Of a DNA stretch of 64,000 nucleotides, positions 10,978 to 20,991 are shown piece by piece (position 1 is the stretch's first letter; each line of letters starts with the position of its first letter). The stretch is taken from assembly GCA_037953745.1 (NCBI GenBank), contig JBAKBP010013160.1, positions 1 through 64,000 on the forward strand. The letters are read 5' to 3'. The position numbers and the translations under genes are program-made. The notes beneath the pieces were generated by a model. The model did not search any database and was not told the DNA's origin. It saw nothing but the letters and a program-made list of their open reading frames with translations. The stretch comes from Lithodes maja. Lineage: Eukaryota; Arthropoda; Malacostraca; Decapoda; Lithodidae.

Positions 10978-11764
10978 TGTCATGTCTTGAATTGAAAATG
11001 GTCTTATTAATTTGAGTCAGCCGTAAAATTAACCAAGACAAAAGCCATGAATCCAGAATGTCAAGTCTTTAATAGAGAACTGTCTCATTAATTTATTCGG
11101 CTTTAGATAATTAATTAAACAAGACCCAAGGCATGAGTCCAAAGTTCATTAAGTAAATAGTTACTGACCAAGTTCTGTGAATGACCCATCATAATAACCA
11201 ATGCACACGGCAGGACAAGGAAAATAAGTAGAAATAATAATTATTATTTATTAAAATATAGATATAACGCTGAACTATTAAACAATTTCCCTTCACCTTG
11301 AATTAAACAACCCCTGAATTGAACAACCCTAATTAACAAATATAAACTAGATTAGATTTAATGCAAACTTTGATCACTGCTTCACACAATTAATAACTTC
11401 AAACTACACCTTCATGTCCGTTCTCACTGTGGTCGGCAACTGTTGTGGTTCATATACTTGTATTAGGGTACAAAGATGGCGGCGTTGGCTGAGTTGGGGT
11501 GTTTCATGTCCGCAGGTGTTTCTATGCATACACCTGCAATTAATCCAAGAGAGCTGTGTGGGTTTGGGCAGTCATCCACGCAAAAAAGAAGAGGGGCATG
11601 TCCGCAGGTGTTTCTATGCTACACCTGCTGTGGCAACCGATCCGAGCGTATCCTAGAGAAAGAGAGAGGCGGTTGAGGTCACCCTCCACGGTAACAGCTG
11701 CTAGTAGATGCTCGCCATGCCAGTGCTGCTGGTTAACTGCCCTCACTCCAGCCCACAGCTCAGC
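10978..11764 (-). mobile_element. Remainder of the 5' LTR, inverted
   Basis: Reverse complement of 16037-16819 with about eight substitutions seen by eye. It forms a long inverted repeat with the 3' LTR. A few bases around the breakpoint (TTATGG side) appear lost. Confidence 0.9.
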
Positions 11765-11778
11765 CTCTTACTATTTTC

Positions 11779-14700
11779 TTGAAGGGGCAAGAGGTGAAGA
11801 GTCTACAGGGCTGTGGGGAAGAGGCTGATCGGTGGATTGATGCCCACGGACACCCTTCCACTGTTATCAAGAAATCAAACAAACCAGTAACCGGAACACA
11901 AGAGAAGAACCAGCCCCAGGAATCCTTTAAACCTCAGACTAAGATGACTACCACCAGTAACACTCAAAAGACAGGAGGTAAAGGTTGTTGGGAATGCGGA
12001 AAACTAGATCATAGAAGGGCACAGTGCCCTACAGCAAGGCGAAGCCAGACCAGTGCTGCTGCTGCATCAAGGACGAAAAAGAATCTTCTAGAGAGTGGTA
12101 CAGCTAGTAAGTATAATGAAGGCAAGAAGAAAACTCATAAAAACCTGATATTGGGAGATGGCACAGTAGAGGGTCAGTCAGTTACAGCTATGTTAGATGG
12201 AGGATCCACTACTTGTATTGTAGCAGAGAAGCTGGTGAAGTTAGAACATTATACTGGACAAACTGTGAGACTTAAATTGGTGAATGGAACTGTGGTAGTT
12301 ATGCCTGAAGTTGAAGTTAAGATAACTACACCATGGTTAACAGGGAAAGTACTTGCCGCAGTCTGTCAAACACCAGTTTACGATTTGGTTGTCGGTGGGG
12401 TATGTGATAATCAATGTTTTCCTACAACTAAACAGAAGACCAGGATGCCAGACGCCGTTCCAGAGGCCGCCGTACAGTCGAAACCAATCCAGGGAAGGAT
12501 CAACATTCAGGACTCGGGACTAGGAACGGACGATGGTGCAGCGGACGACTCTGATGCTTGTGGATCTACCTCCGATGCCAGGGTTGTTGCGGCAGTTACA
12601 AGAGGTCAGACAGGCCAGGGCGAAAGAAACAAATTGCCTTTGAAGGTGAGCGAGGTAGATTCATTTGTGTCTGCGTCTGAATTTGTGAAAAGTCAGGGAA
12701 GTGATAAGACCCTAAACTCCATCAGAAAACATGTTCAGAGTAAGAAAGTATTTACCGCAAAAGGTAGAGAGTCCAACTTTATACTAAAGAAGGGAAGATT
12801 GTATAGAATAATGGAATTTAGGGGTGTGAGAAAACAACAGTTAATTATACTACAAGGTTATCGTAAACAAGTATTCAAATTGGGACATGAGGGAATCATG
12901 GGTGGTCACACGGGCTTTAAGAAAACGCTGGATAGAATTCAAGGAACATTCTTTTGGCCAGGTATGGTGGCTGATGTGAGTCGATGGTGTAAGTCTTGTG
13001 ATGTTTGTCAAAGAACTGTAGATAAAGGTACCATAAAGCCAGGTAAGCTAAAATCCATGCCAATAATTGATGAGCCATTTGCTAGAGTAGGTGTAGATAT
13101 AGTAGGCCCTATTACACCTAGAGCAGATAGTGGAGATAGATATATACTCACTCTTATTGACTTTGCCACACGATATCCAGAGGCGGTAGCTTTGCCAAAC
13201 ATAGAGACTACTACAGTAGCGGATGCGCTGATTGAGATCTATTCCCGTATTGGTATCCCAAAGGAGGTTCTGACTGACAGGGGTAGCCAATTCACATCTG
13301 GGATGATGGGAGAAGTGGAAAGACTCTTATCAATTAAGTCTCTTAAGACTACTCCTTTCCACCCAATGTGTAATGGGTTAGTGGAACGGTTCAATGGAAC
13401 TCTGAAGAAAATGCTGAAACGGATGTGTGATGAGGTTCCCAAGGACTGGCCTAGATACATAGCACCGTTACTGTTTGCATATAGGGAAGCCCCACAGTCC
13501 AGTACAAAGTTTTCTCCATTTGAACTTGTTTACGGCAGAGCAGTCAGAGGCCCTTTGAGTGTACTGAGGGATATTTGGGATGGATCGGTCAGCACACCTG
13601 AGACTGTCAGTACCTATAGCTATGTAATTGATCTTAATGAGAGGTTAGAAAACACTTGTAGGTTAGCAAGGGAAGAGCTGGTCAAGGCACAGGAATTGGA
13701 CAGAAGTCACTACAACAGAAGGGCTAGCGATAGAACTTTTAAAGTTGGAGATAAAGTTTTGTTGTTACTGCCAACTGATCATAATAAGCTGCTCATGAAT
13801 TGGAAGGGTCCATATGAAGTTGTCGAATGTCCTTCTCTATTGAACTATGTAATAGAAATAAGAGGTAAACGGAAAAGGTTCCATGTCAACATGTTAAAAA
13901 AGTATGAGGAAGATTATGCTTCAGATCAGGGTGATATTGCAGAACCAGATGTAAGTGCTTCCACAGTTATTGAGGACTCTGATGAGGTTGGGCCGCTGTT
14001 GTTACCAAGGTCCAGTACTGTGACTACTTGGGCAGATGTAGAGATTTCATCAAATTTGTCGGCTAGTGAGAGAAGTAAGGTATGTGGTTTGATGAATAAA
14101 CACTTTGAAGTTTTCTCCAGTGTCCCTAAACTTGCTAAGGTTGCCCCTCATGAAATCTTACTTAATGATAAGACTCCAGTGCGAAGTAGGCCCTATGCAG
14201 TACCACATAGTTTGCAAGCTGAAGTAGAGAAAGAGATTGATGAAATGGTTAATGCAGAAATTATTGAAAAATCTAATTCGCCTTATAACAGTCCTGTAGT
14301 AGTAGTACGCAAGAAAGATAAAGGAGTTAGGCTTTGTGGTGATTTTAGGAAGTTAAACAGTAAGACTCAGTTTGATGCTGAGCCAATGTTCAGTCAAGGG
14401 AATATCTTTGCCAAGTTATCAAGATCTTCTTACTTTTCAAAGTTAGATCTTGCGAAGGGATTCTGGCAAATTCCATTACATAAGAACAGTCGAAAGTATA
14501 CTGCGTTCAGTACTAGCAAGGGATTGTATCAGTTCAAGGTTTTACCCTTTGGATTAAGTAATTCTCCTGCTGTGTTTAGCAGAGTAATGAGAAATGTGTT
14601 GGGAGATTTGTCAGGGGTGGAACTGTTTGTAGATGACATATTAGTTCATTCTCAGACCTTTGATGATCACTTGCAGTCACTGGATCAGGTATTACTTCGA

Positions 14701-15588
14701 CTGAGAAGTGCAGGATTGGTGGTGAATCCGTCTAAATGTGTTTTGGGACAATCTGAGTTGGATTTTCTTGGTCACAAGGTGGGTAATGGTATTTGTAAAC
14801 CTCAAGAGGATAAAATCATTAAAGTACTTAATGCTTCTCCACCTAAAACTAAAAAACAGGTTCGGTCTTTCTTAGGACTTACAGGTTATTACAGAGATTT
14901 TATTCCAAACTATTCTACAATTGCCGAACCTTTGACCAATTTAACAAAGAAAAAGTGTCCAAATCATGTTGTATGGACAGAACTAGAGCAGAGATCATTT
15001 GAATCACTACGGAATAAGATCACCACTAAACCTATTCTCCACTTGCCAGATATAACCAAAGATTTTCTTTTAAGAACAGATGCCTCGGGTGTAGCTATTG
15101 GTGCAGTGCTTATGCAGTCCCATGACAATGAGCTATGGCCTGTGTCTTTCCATAGCAGAAAACTCGGACAGGCAGAACGTAATTACAGTGTTATTGAACG
15201 GGAGTTACTGGCAGTTGTTGAAGGGGTAAGGAAGTTTTATCAGTTTTTGTATGGACGCAAGTTTGTAATTCAAACTGATCACCTGCCTCTTCATTACCTG
15301 AAAACTGCAAAGAATTCTAATGCACGTATTATGCGTTGGGCATTGTTTATGCAACAGTTTGAATACAATGCAGAGTATATCAAGGGGGCTGATAATGTTG
15401 GAGCGGACTATCTGAGTCGCATGGATGACGACTCAGATGGTCTTGCACGTTCAAGTCTTGGGGAGAAGGGGGTTGAAGATCTAGATATTAGTTCATTTTG
15501 CTCCTATGTCAGTTCAACGGAGATTGTTAATGATGTAATTTTAGAGAGATATAATGTAGAAAGTCAGTGGGATCTTGTGTGTCCTTGA
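11779..15588 (+). CDS. Gag C-terminus plus Pol polyprotein (PR-IN-RT-RH) of the gypsy element
   Basis: Open for 1269 codons. It enters the window frame from the inversion junction, so there is no true start; the first codon listed is TTG. Order: end of capsid, CCHC knuckle CWECGKLDHRRAQC (about residue 71), protease with MLDGGSTT (DGG in place of DTG/DSG), integrase H-H-C-C zinc domain (about 370-415, GHEGIMGGH...CKSCDVC), integrase core with D (VGVDIVGP), D (LTDRGSQF) and E (VERFNGTL), GPY/F module WKGPYEV, then RT (about 800-1020, ELFVDDILVH), RNase H (about 1098-1214, LLRTDASG, TDHLPL) and a short tail. Integrase upstream of RT is unusual for Ty3/gypsy and matches Gmr1-like elements. No stops or frameshifts seen. 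Confidence 0.9.
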   Translation: MKGQEVKSLQGCGEEADRWIDAHGHPSTVIKKSNKPVTGTQEKNQPQESFKPQTKMTTTSNTQKTGGKGCWECGKLDHRRAQCPTARRSQTSAAAASRTKKNLLESGTASKYNEGKKKTHKNLILGDGTVEGQSVTAMLDGGSTTCIVAEKLVKLEHYTGQTVRLKLVNGTVVVMPEVEVKITTPWLTGKVLAAVCQTPVYDLVVGGVCDNQCFPTTKQKTRMPDAVPEAAVQSKPIQGRINIQDSGLGTDDGAADDSDACGSTSDARVVAAVTRGQTGQGERNKLPLKVSEVDSFVSASEFVKSQGSDKTLNSIRKHVQSKKVFTAKGRESNFILKKGRLYRIMEFRGVRKQQLIILQGYRKQVFKLGHEGIMGGHTGFKKTLDRIQGTFFWPGMVADVSRWCKSCDVCQRTVDKGTIKPGKLKSMPIIDEPFARVGVDIVGPITPRADSGDRYILTLIDFATRYPEAVALPNIETTTVADALIEIYSRIGIPKEVLTDRGSQFTSGMMGEVERLLSIKSLKTTPFHPMCNGLVERFNGTLKKMLKRMCDEVPKDWPRYIAPLLFAYREAPQSSTKFSPFELVYGRAVRGPLSVLRDIWDGSVSTPETVSTYSYVIDLNERLENTCRLAREELVKAQELDRSHYNRRASDRTFKVGDKVLLLLPTDHNKLLMNWKGPYEVVECPSLLNYVIEIRGKRKRFHVNMLKKYEEDYASDQGDIAEPDVSASTVIEDSDEVGPLLLPRSSTVTTWADVEISSNLSASERSKVCGLMNKHFEVFSSVPKLAKVAPHEILLNDKTPVRSRPYAVPHSLQAEVEKEIDEMVNAEIIEKSNSPYNSPVVVVRKKDKGVRLCGDFRKLNSKTQFDAEPMFSQGNIFAKLSRSSYFSKLDLAKGFWQIPLHKNSRKYTAFSTSKGLYQFKVLPFGLSNSPAVFSRVMRNVLGDLSGVELFVDDILVHSQTFDDHLQSLDQVLLRLRSAGLVVNPSKCVLGQSELDFLGHKVGNGICKPQEDKIIKVLNASPPKTKKQVRSFLGLTGYYRDFIPNYSTIAEPLTNLTKKKCPNHVVWTELEQRSFESLRNKITTKPILHLPDITKDFLLRTDASGVAIGAVLMQSHDNELWPVSFHSRKLGQAERNYSVIERELLAVVEGVRKFYQFLYGRKFVIQTDHLPLHYLKTAKNSNARIMRWALFMQQFEYNAEYIKGADNVGADYLSRMDDDSDGLARSSLGEKGVEDLDISSFCSYVSSTEIVNDVILERYNVESQWDLVCP

Positions 15589-15715
15589 AAGATGTTGAGT
15601 GGAGAGTTTCCATTAGAATAGTAGAATTTCTTGTCTGTATTTTTTGTTGATGTTACATTCTGTGTTTTTTTTTTTTTTAGAACTTGCGGTGTAAGTTCTT
15701 TTCTGCTTGGGGTAA

Positions 15716-16819
15716 TGTCAGAATAATATTCTTAACTAATGTCGGGAGTCTGAATTTCAGTAATGGGAGCAATTGCTTTGTAAAACATTTTAATGAATAG
15801 AGCTATAGTACAGTAGTGAAAGTTCATATAAAGGTTCATCATAAATTATATTGTATCGGATCAGACAAATGAATTAAATAGTTTCATTTCATTTGTCCAT
15901 CATATTATGAAGGATTCGTGAACCGTGTATTGCCTCAGTTAGAATACAATATTATTTTTCATTCGAGTCTTTTGGTTCGGTGATCCTGCTTCATTCACTG
16001 TAATACTGGTTGGTTTGAATTACTAGAAGGTGAGGTTATGGCTGTGGGCTGGAGTGAGGGCAGTTAACCAGCAGCACTGGCATGGCGAGCATCTACTAGC
16101 AGCTGTTACCGTGGAGGGTGACCTCAACCGCCTCTCTCTTTTTCTAGGATACGCTCGGATCGGTTGCCACAGCAGGTGAAGCATAGAAACACCTGCGGAC
16201 ATTCCCCTCTTCTTTTTTGCGTGGATGACTGCCCAAACTCACACAGCTCTCTTGGATTAATTGCAGGTGTATGCATAGAAACACCTGCGGACATGAAACA
16301 CCCCAACTCAGCCAACGCCGCCATCTTTGTACCCTAATACAAGTATATGAACCACAACAGTTGCCGACCACAGTGAGAACGGACATGAAGGTGTAGTTTG
16401 AAGTTATTAATTGTGTGAAGCAGTGATCAAAGTTTGCATTAAATCTAATCTAGTTTATATTTGTTAATTAGGGTTGTTCAATTCAGGGGTTGTTTAATTC
16501 AAGGTGAAGGGAAATTGTTTAATAGTTCAGTGTTATATCTATATTTTAATAAATAATTATTATTTATACTTATTTTCCTTGTCCTGCCGTGTGCATTGGT
16601 TATTATGATGGGTCATTCACAGAACTTGGTCAGTAACTATTTACTTAATGAACTTTGGACTCATGCCTTGGGTCTTGTTTAATTAATTATCTAAAGCCGA
16701 ATAAATTAATGAGACGGTTCTCTATTAAAGACTTGACATTCTGGATTCATGGCTTTTGTCTTGGTTAATTTTACGGCTGACTCAAATTAATAAGACTATT
16801 TTCAATTCAAGACATGACT
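15716..16819 (+). mobile_element. 3' LTR of the gypsy element
   Basis: 1104 bp from TGTCAG to CATGACT, followed by the target duplication ATGTC. The poly(T)-rich stretch at 15668-15681 lies just upstream. Short frames inside it (for example MAALAELG...) occur in both LTR copies and are not considered genes. Confidence 0.9.
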
Positions 16820-16824
16820 ATGTC

Positions 16825-17049
16825 ATTATATTCTGGTGGTTACTAGATGATATTATTCAGTTTAAAAAGGACTTCTTGCAATAGAAAGGCTACTAAATAT
16901 CTCGATATACCATTTTAGCTGCTGCAGTTCCTATCTATATACTCAGGCCCAATCCCCACTTTTCCTATTTTGTTCCCCTTCCTAATAGGCTAAAAATTGT
17001 CTAAATATAGCTAGAATATAATTGATAGAAGTCCCCTGCTCTGAAAGTG
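16825..17049. other. Unique flank, no feature seen
   Basis: Contains one short CTCAGGCCCAATCCCCA motif shared with the retroelement 3' end at about 21010. Confidence 0.35.
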
Positions 17050-17387
17050 TTAACCCCTTCAGACTCTTATGACGCAGAGGTTGCCAGATTAGCAATAAGA
17101 AATGGAGTTCTCACTCTTATAATTACCTCTCCCAAAAAAAAATTCTGCCCACAGCTAACTCAAAGACAACTGCAGAGGTTGAAGTAACTAAACTAAAGGT
17201 TTCTAAATACCCCTGATGGTAACAAAGGCTTCAAAGTATCCCCAATAAGCTCAACACAGCTAACTCAAAGACAACTGCAGAGGTTGAAGTAACTAAACTA
17301 AAGGTTTCTAAATACCCCTGATGGTAACAAAGGCTTTAAAGTATCCCTAATCGGCTCAAATTCGCGTCATATGTCGGAGAGGGTTAA
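17050..17387. mobile_element. TTAACCCC-bounded element with 105-bp internal duplication
   Basis: TTAACCCCTTCAGAC at the left, GAGAGGGTTAA at the right. The segment starting CACAGCTAACTCAAAGACAA is present twice in tandem (17150-17254, 17255-17359) and nearly identical. Ends resemble family B; the body does not. Confidence 0.65.
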
Positions 17388-17706
17388 CATGCACAGGTAT
17401 AATTATAGACTACAGTAGAGAGAGAGAAAAGAGAGGGGGGAGTGTGTGTGTGTAAGAGAGAGAGGGGGGACTGTGTGTGTGTGTGTGTGTAATGGCGGAA
17501 AAAGCGCTCGTGTGACAGTGGCTTTAAATGGTGTGTGAGAGAGAGAGAGAGAGAGAGAGTCCATGTGTGCGAAATATATAATTATGTTCCATGTCAGTCC
17601 CCTCATTCCTGCATAAAGTAATCAAAAGTTTAGCAATAAAGAAACAAATTGACAACATTGAATTCTGCCGACGTAGATTGGTGTGTCCTAGTTTCAAACA
17701 TGTTAC
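17388..17706. repeat. Microsatellite-rich spacer
   Basis: GA and TG runs at 17417-17490 and 17538-17558. Between them, AAAGCGCTCGTGTGACAGTG (17503-17522) resembles a right end of family C. The rest is unique. Confidence 0.6.
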
Positions 17707-17995
17707 CTAAAGGGGAGATGGGTCGTTTTTCTGATCCCACCTTCTTCCTCGTGTTTAGCCCCATTAGTTTTCAGATTTTAAGACATTTGGCCTATTAGTT
17801 TGGCGATTTTAAGCCCGTTCGACCCATTTCTTTGTCAATATTCAGGATTTTCGTGTCATTTAGGTGTCGATTTGTTATCTTGAAGGAGGGTCTTGGGAGG
17901 ATGTTTTTTAAGCTTGATGAAGGTCTTGGGAGGAAACTAAAAAAATTAATAAAATATGCGTAAATCGGCAAATCAATACGCCCATCCCTCCTTAA
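17707..17995. mobile_element. Family A MITE copy
   Basis: Left end CTAAAGGGGAGATGGGTCG (TTAA mutated), interior CTCGTGTTTAGCCCCATTAG, right end CATCCCTCCTTAA. It shares its final TTAA (17992-17995) with the next copy. Confidence 0.8.
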
Positions 17996-18327
17996 GGGGA
18001 GGTATTTAGTTTGTACCGTAGACCTCCATCAAGCTTAAAAATTACACTCCCTTGACCCCCTTCAAGATAAATTTGTACATTTTTCGGTAGAAAAATGTCA
18101 CGGCCGAAGGCCATTTCCTCTTACATTACAGGCTCGCTATCGCTCGCCAGGAAAAAATAGACACCTAAATGGCACGAAATTTCTAAAAATTGACAGAAAT
18201 GGGGCGAAAGTTCTTAAAATCGCCAAACTAATGGGGCGAACGTCTTAAAATCTCAATAGCAGTGGAGTTAAACATGAGGGAGAAAGGGGTTAAGAAAATA
18301 ATCCCTCAAGTGGAAATCTCCCCTTAA
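17992..18327. mobile_element. Family A MITE copy, opposite orientation
   Basis: TTAAGGGGAGG to CTCCCCTTAA. Interior GACCTCCATCAAGCTT, CTCGCTATCGCTCGCCAGG and ACATGAGGGAGAAAGGGG, the reverse of the copy at 4321. Confidence 0.85.
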
Positions 18328-18508
18328 CTATAGTCTGTTTCTTTTCAACTGGCGGTAAATTGCAAAGTTTCTCAAGATGTCTCGGTTATTATGAAGATTT
18401 TGTAGTGAAATAGTGTTATATGCACTTGGTTGTAATATGATGCAGAGACATAGTAGTTTAATATTTGTCCAATAAGTATAGAGATATTAGGTTGTTAAGA
18501 GATTCAGT
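18328..18508. mobile_element. Family F MITE, right end lost
   Basis: Starts ACTATAGTCTGTTTCTTTTC AACTGGCGG and shares TTTTGTAGTGAAATAG with the copy at 43969. No right inverted repeat is visible before the next element. Confidence 0.65.
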
Positions 18509-18509
18509 T

Positions 18510-18829
18510 TTAAGGGGAGGTTTTTAGTGTTTCCTAGACTTCCATCAAGCTTGAAATTACACCCCCTTGACCCCCTTTCAAGATAAATTTGTACATTTTT
18601 CGGTAGAAAAATGTCCCGGCCGAAGGCCGGTTCCTCTTAAATTACAGGCTCGCTATCGCTCGCCAGGATAAAATCGACACCTGAATTGCACGAAAGGTCT
18701 TAATATCGGGTGAAAGTTCTTAAAATCGCTAAACTAATGGGGCAAACGTTTTATATCAAAAGCAATGGGGCTAAACCTGAGGGAGAAATGGGGCCAGAAA
18801 AAATATCTCAGTGGACATCCCCCCCTTAA
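18510..18829. mobile_element. Family A MITE copy
   Basis: TTAAGGGGAGG to CCCCCCTTAA with the standard interior. Unusually, the bases before it (TTAAGAGATTCAGTTT, 18495-18511) are almost repeated after it (TTAAGAGATTCGGTTT, 18826-18841). Confidence 0.8.
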
Positions 18830-18865
18830 GAGATTCGGTTTATCGTCAGATGAAATGAAACTGGG

Positions 18866-20230
18866 TATAGCTGGGGAAGTGTTATACATTATTAACCCCT
18901 TCACCACCATTAAGTCATATACTGTAGCTGGGGAAGTGTTATACATTATTAACCCCTTCACCACCATTACGTCATATACTGTAGCTGGGGAAGTGTTATA
19001 CATTATTAACCCCTTCACCACCATTACGTCATATACTGTAGCTGGGGAAGTGTTATACATTATTAACCCCTTCACCACCATTAAGTCATATACTGTAGCT
19101 GGGGAAGTGTTATACATTATTAACCCCTTCACCACCATTACGTCATATACTGTAGCTGGGGAAGTGTTATACATTATTAACCCCTTCACCACCATTACGT
19201 CATATACTGTAGCTGGGGAAGTGTTATACATTATTAACCCCTTCACCACCATTACGTCATATACTGTAGCTGGGGAAGTGTTATACATTATTAACCCCTT
19301 CACCACCATTAAGTCATATACTGTAGCTGGGGAAGTGTTATACATTATTAACCCCTTCACCACCATTACGTCATATACTGTAGCTGGGGAAGTGTTATAC
19401 ATTATTAACCCCTTCACCACCATTACGTCATATACTGTAGCTGGGGAAGTGTTATACATTATTAACCCCTTCACCACCATTACGTCATATACTGTAGCTG
19501 GGGAAGTGTTATACATTATTAACCCCTTCACCACCATTACGTCATATACTGTAGCTGGGGAAGTGTTATACATTATTAACCCCTTCACCACCATTACGTC
19601 ATATAGCTGGGGAAGTGTTATACATTATTAACCCCTTCACCACCATTACGTCATATACTGTAGCTGGGGAAGTGTTGTACATTATTAACCCCTTCACCAC
19701 CATTACGTCATATACTGTAGCTGGGGAAGTGTTATACATTATTAACCCCTTCACCACCATTACGTCATATAGCTGGGGAAGTGTTATACATTATTAACCC
19801 CTTCACCACCATTACGTCATATACTGTAGCTGGGGAAGTGTTATACATTATTAACCCCTTCACCACCATTACGTCATATACTGTAGCTAGGGAAGTGTTA
19901 TACATTATTAACCCCTTCACCACCATTACGTCATATACTGTAGCTGGGGAAGTGTTATACATTATTAACCCCTTCACCACCATTACGTCATATACTGTAG
20001 CTGGGGAAGTGTTATACATTATTAACCCCTTCACCACCATTACGTCATATAGCTGGGGAAGTGTTATACATTATTAACCCCTTCACCACCATTATAGTTG
20101 GGGAAGTGTTATACATTATTAACCCCTTCACCACCATTATAGTTGGGGAAGTGTTATAAATTATTAACCCCTTCACCACCATTATAGTTGGGGAAGTGTT
20201 ATACATTATTAACCCCTTCACCACCATTAC
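18866..20230. repeat. Satellite array, 57-bp unit, about 24 copies, grown from a MITE junction
   Basis: Standard unit: TATACTGTAGCTGGGGAAGT, GTTATACATTATTAACCCCT, TCACCACCATTACGTCA. Variants of 52 bp (lacking CTGTA) and 45 bp (TATAGTTGGGG) cluster near the right end. Each unit is about 26 bp of host flank (ending ACATTA) joined to the first 31 bp of the B2 element that stands intact at the right edge of the array. Very high identity, open on both strands, not a gene. Confidence 0.95.
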
Positions 20231-20427
20231 GTCATATTCATCATATTCTGGTTACCCTTAGATAATTGTCTTTAGTATATAATAATCTACCTCTATGACT
20301 CAAATAGGTAAATACAATCTCAATAAACCCTCCTCCTAATAACACAGGTCCTTCGTAAACTGAATACAATCCTCTAATTTTAGCCAGAAGCAAAGGTAAA
20401 CAGACGTCATGGTGGTGAAGGGGTTAA
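20209..20427. mobile_element. Family B2 MITE, intact seed of the satellite
   Basis: TTAACCCCTTCACCACCATT to GACGTCATGGTGGTGAAGGGGTTAA: about 27-bp near-perfect inverted ends. The interior TCTGGTTACCCTTAGATAATTG matches a fragment at 58628-58692. Its last TTAA starts the next family B copy. Confidence 0.85.
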
Positions 20428-20638
20428 CCCATTGTCTACCGGCGACGCCTTTTCCGTTGTATTCTACCTATATTTAGAGGATTTAGGGCAGTTTAAGAAG
20501 GATCTGTGGTAGTAAAAAGGGTTAAGTGAGATAGTTCGAAGCCTATTAATTGATGGAGGCCCTTTTGAAACTGAATAAAATCGTCTAATAGTAGCTAAAT
20601 TAAAGTTAAAAAGACGTTGCCGGTACAGAAGGGGTTTA
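20424..20638. mobile_element. Family B MITE copy
   Basis: TTAACCCATTGTCTACCGGC to GCCGGTACAGAAGGGGTTTA. It carries the TTAGAGGATTT, GAAGGATCTGTGGTAG and AATCGTCTAATAGTAGC landmarks. Confidence 0.85.
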
Positions 20639-20639
20639 T

Positions 20640-20701
20640 AGATCTCATGTTGCTCCATCTGTGTCCATGTGATCGACTTGGTACACACACGCACACAACT
20701 G

Positions 20702-20736
<35 letters not shown>

Positions 20737-20991
20737 TTTTTGTCGTTCCAAAAAAAAAAAAAAAAGGTCCCACCCCTTTCCCATTCTTAAGTAAGCCATT
20801 TTAGATTTACAAAAGAGTGACCATTACTTGCATTAATGCATGTCCACAAACATTTCAGTAATGTAAGCATGTTTCCTTCTATTTTTTTTTTTTTTTATTT
20901 ATTTATTTATTTATTTTTTTATTTTTTTGTATATTAAGGTGACGGTTACAAAGTGGTGTACAATCTATCTTATTCTAGTTACAAGTTACAT
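20640..20991. repeat. (CA)n, poly(A) and TTTA-rich tracts
   Basis: (CA)n at 20704-20733, poly(A) at 20750-20765, (TTTA)n/poly(T) at 20881-20930. Nothing else recognised. Confidence 0.75.

Larger units (their letters stand above)
9854..16819 (+). mobile_element. Ty3/gypsy LTR retrotransposon, integrase before RT, with internal inversion
   Basis: Bounded by a perfect 5-bp target duplication, ATGTC at 9849-9853 and 16820-16824. LTRs start TGTCAG and end CATGAC(A/T). The direct 3' LTR is 15716-16819 (1104 bp). The 5' LTR is split: its first 314 bp are in normal orientation (9854-10167) and the remaining 787 bp, the PBS and the gag start are inverted (10168-11764). By eye the two LTRs differ at about 1% of positions, so the insertion is young. 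Pol order is protease, integrase, RT, RNase H, the order described for Gmr1-like elements. Confidence 0.9.

Noticed and set aside
11476..11676. Small conserved-looking ORF MAALAELGCFMSAG... present twice
   Set aside because: Lies in the LTR and is duplicated because LTRs are; no domain.
18734..20077. Repeat proteins on both strands of the 57-bp array
   Set aside because: 57 is a multiple of three, so frames persist; composition and position show a satellite.
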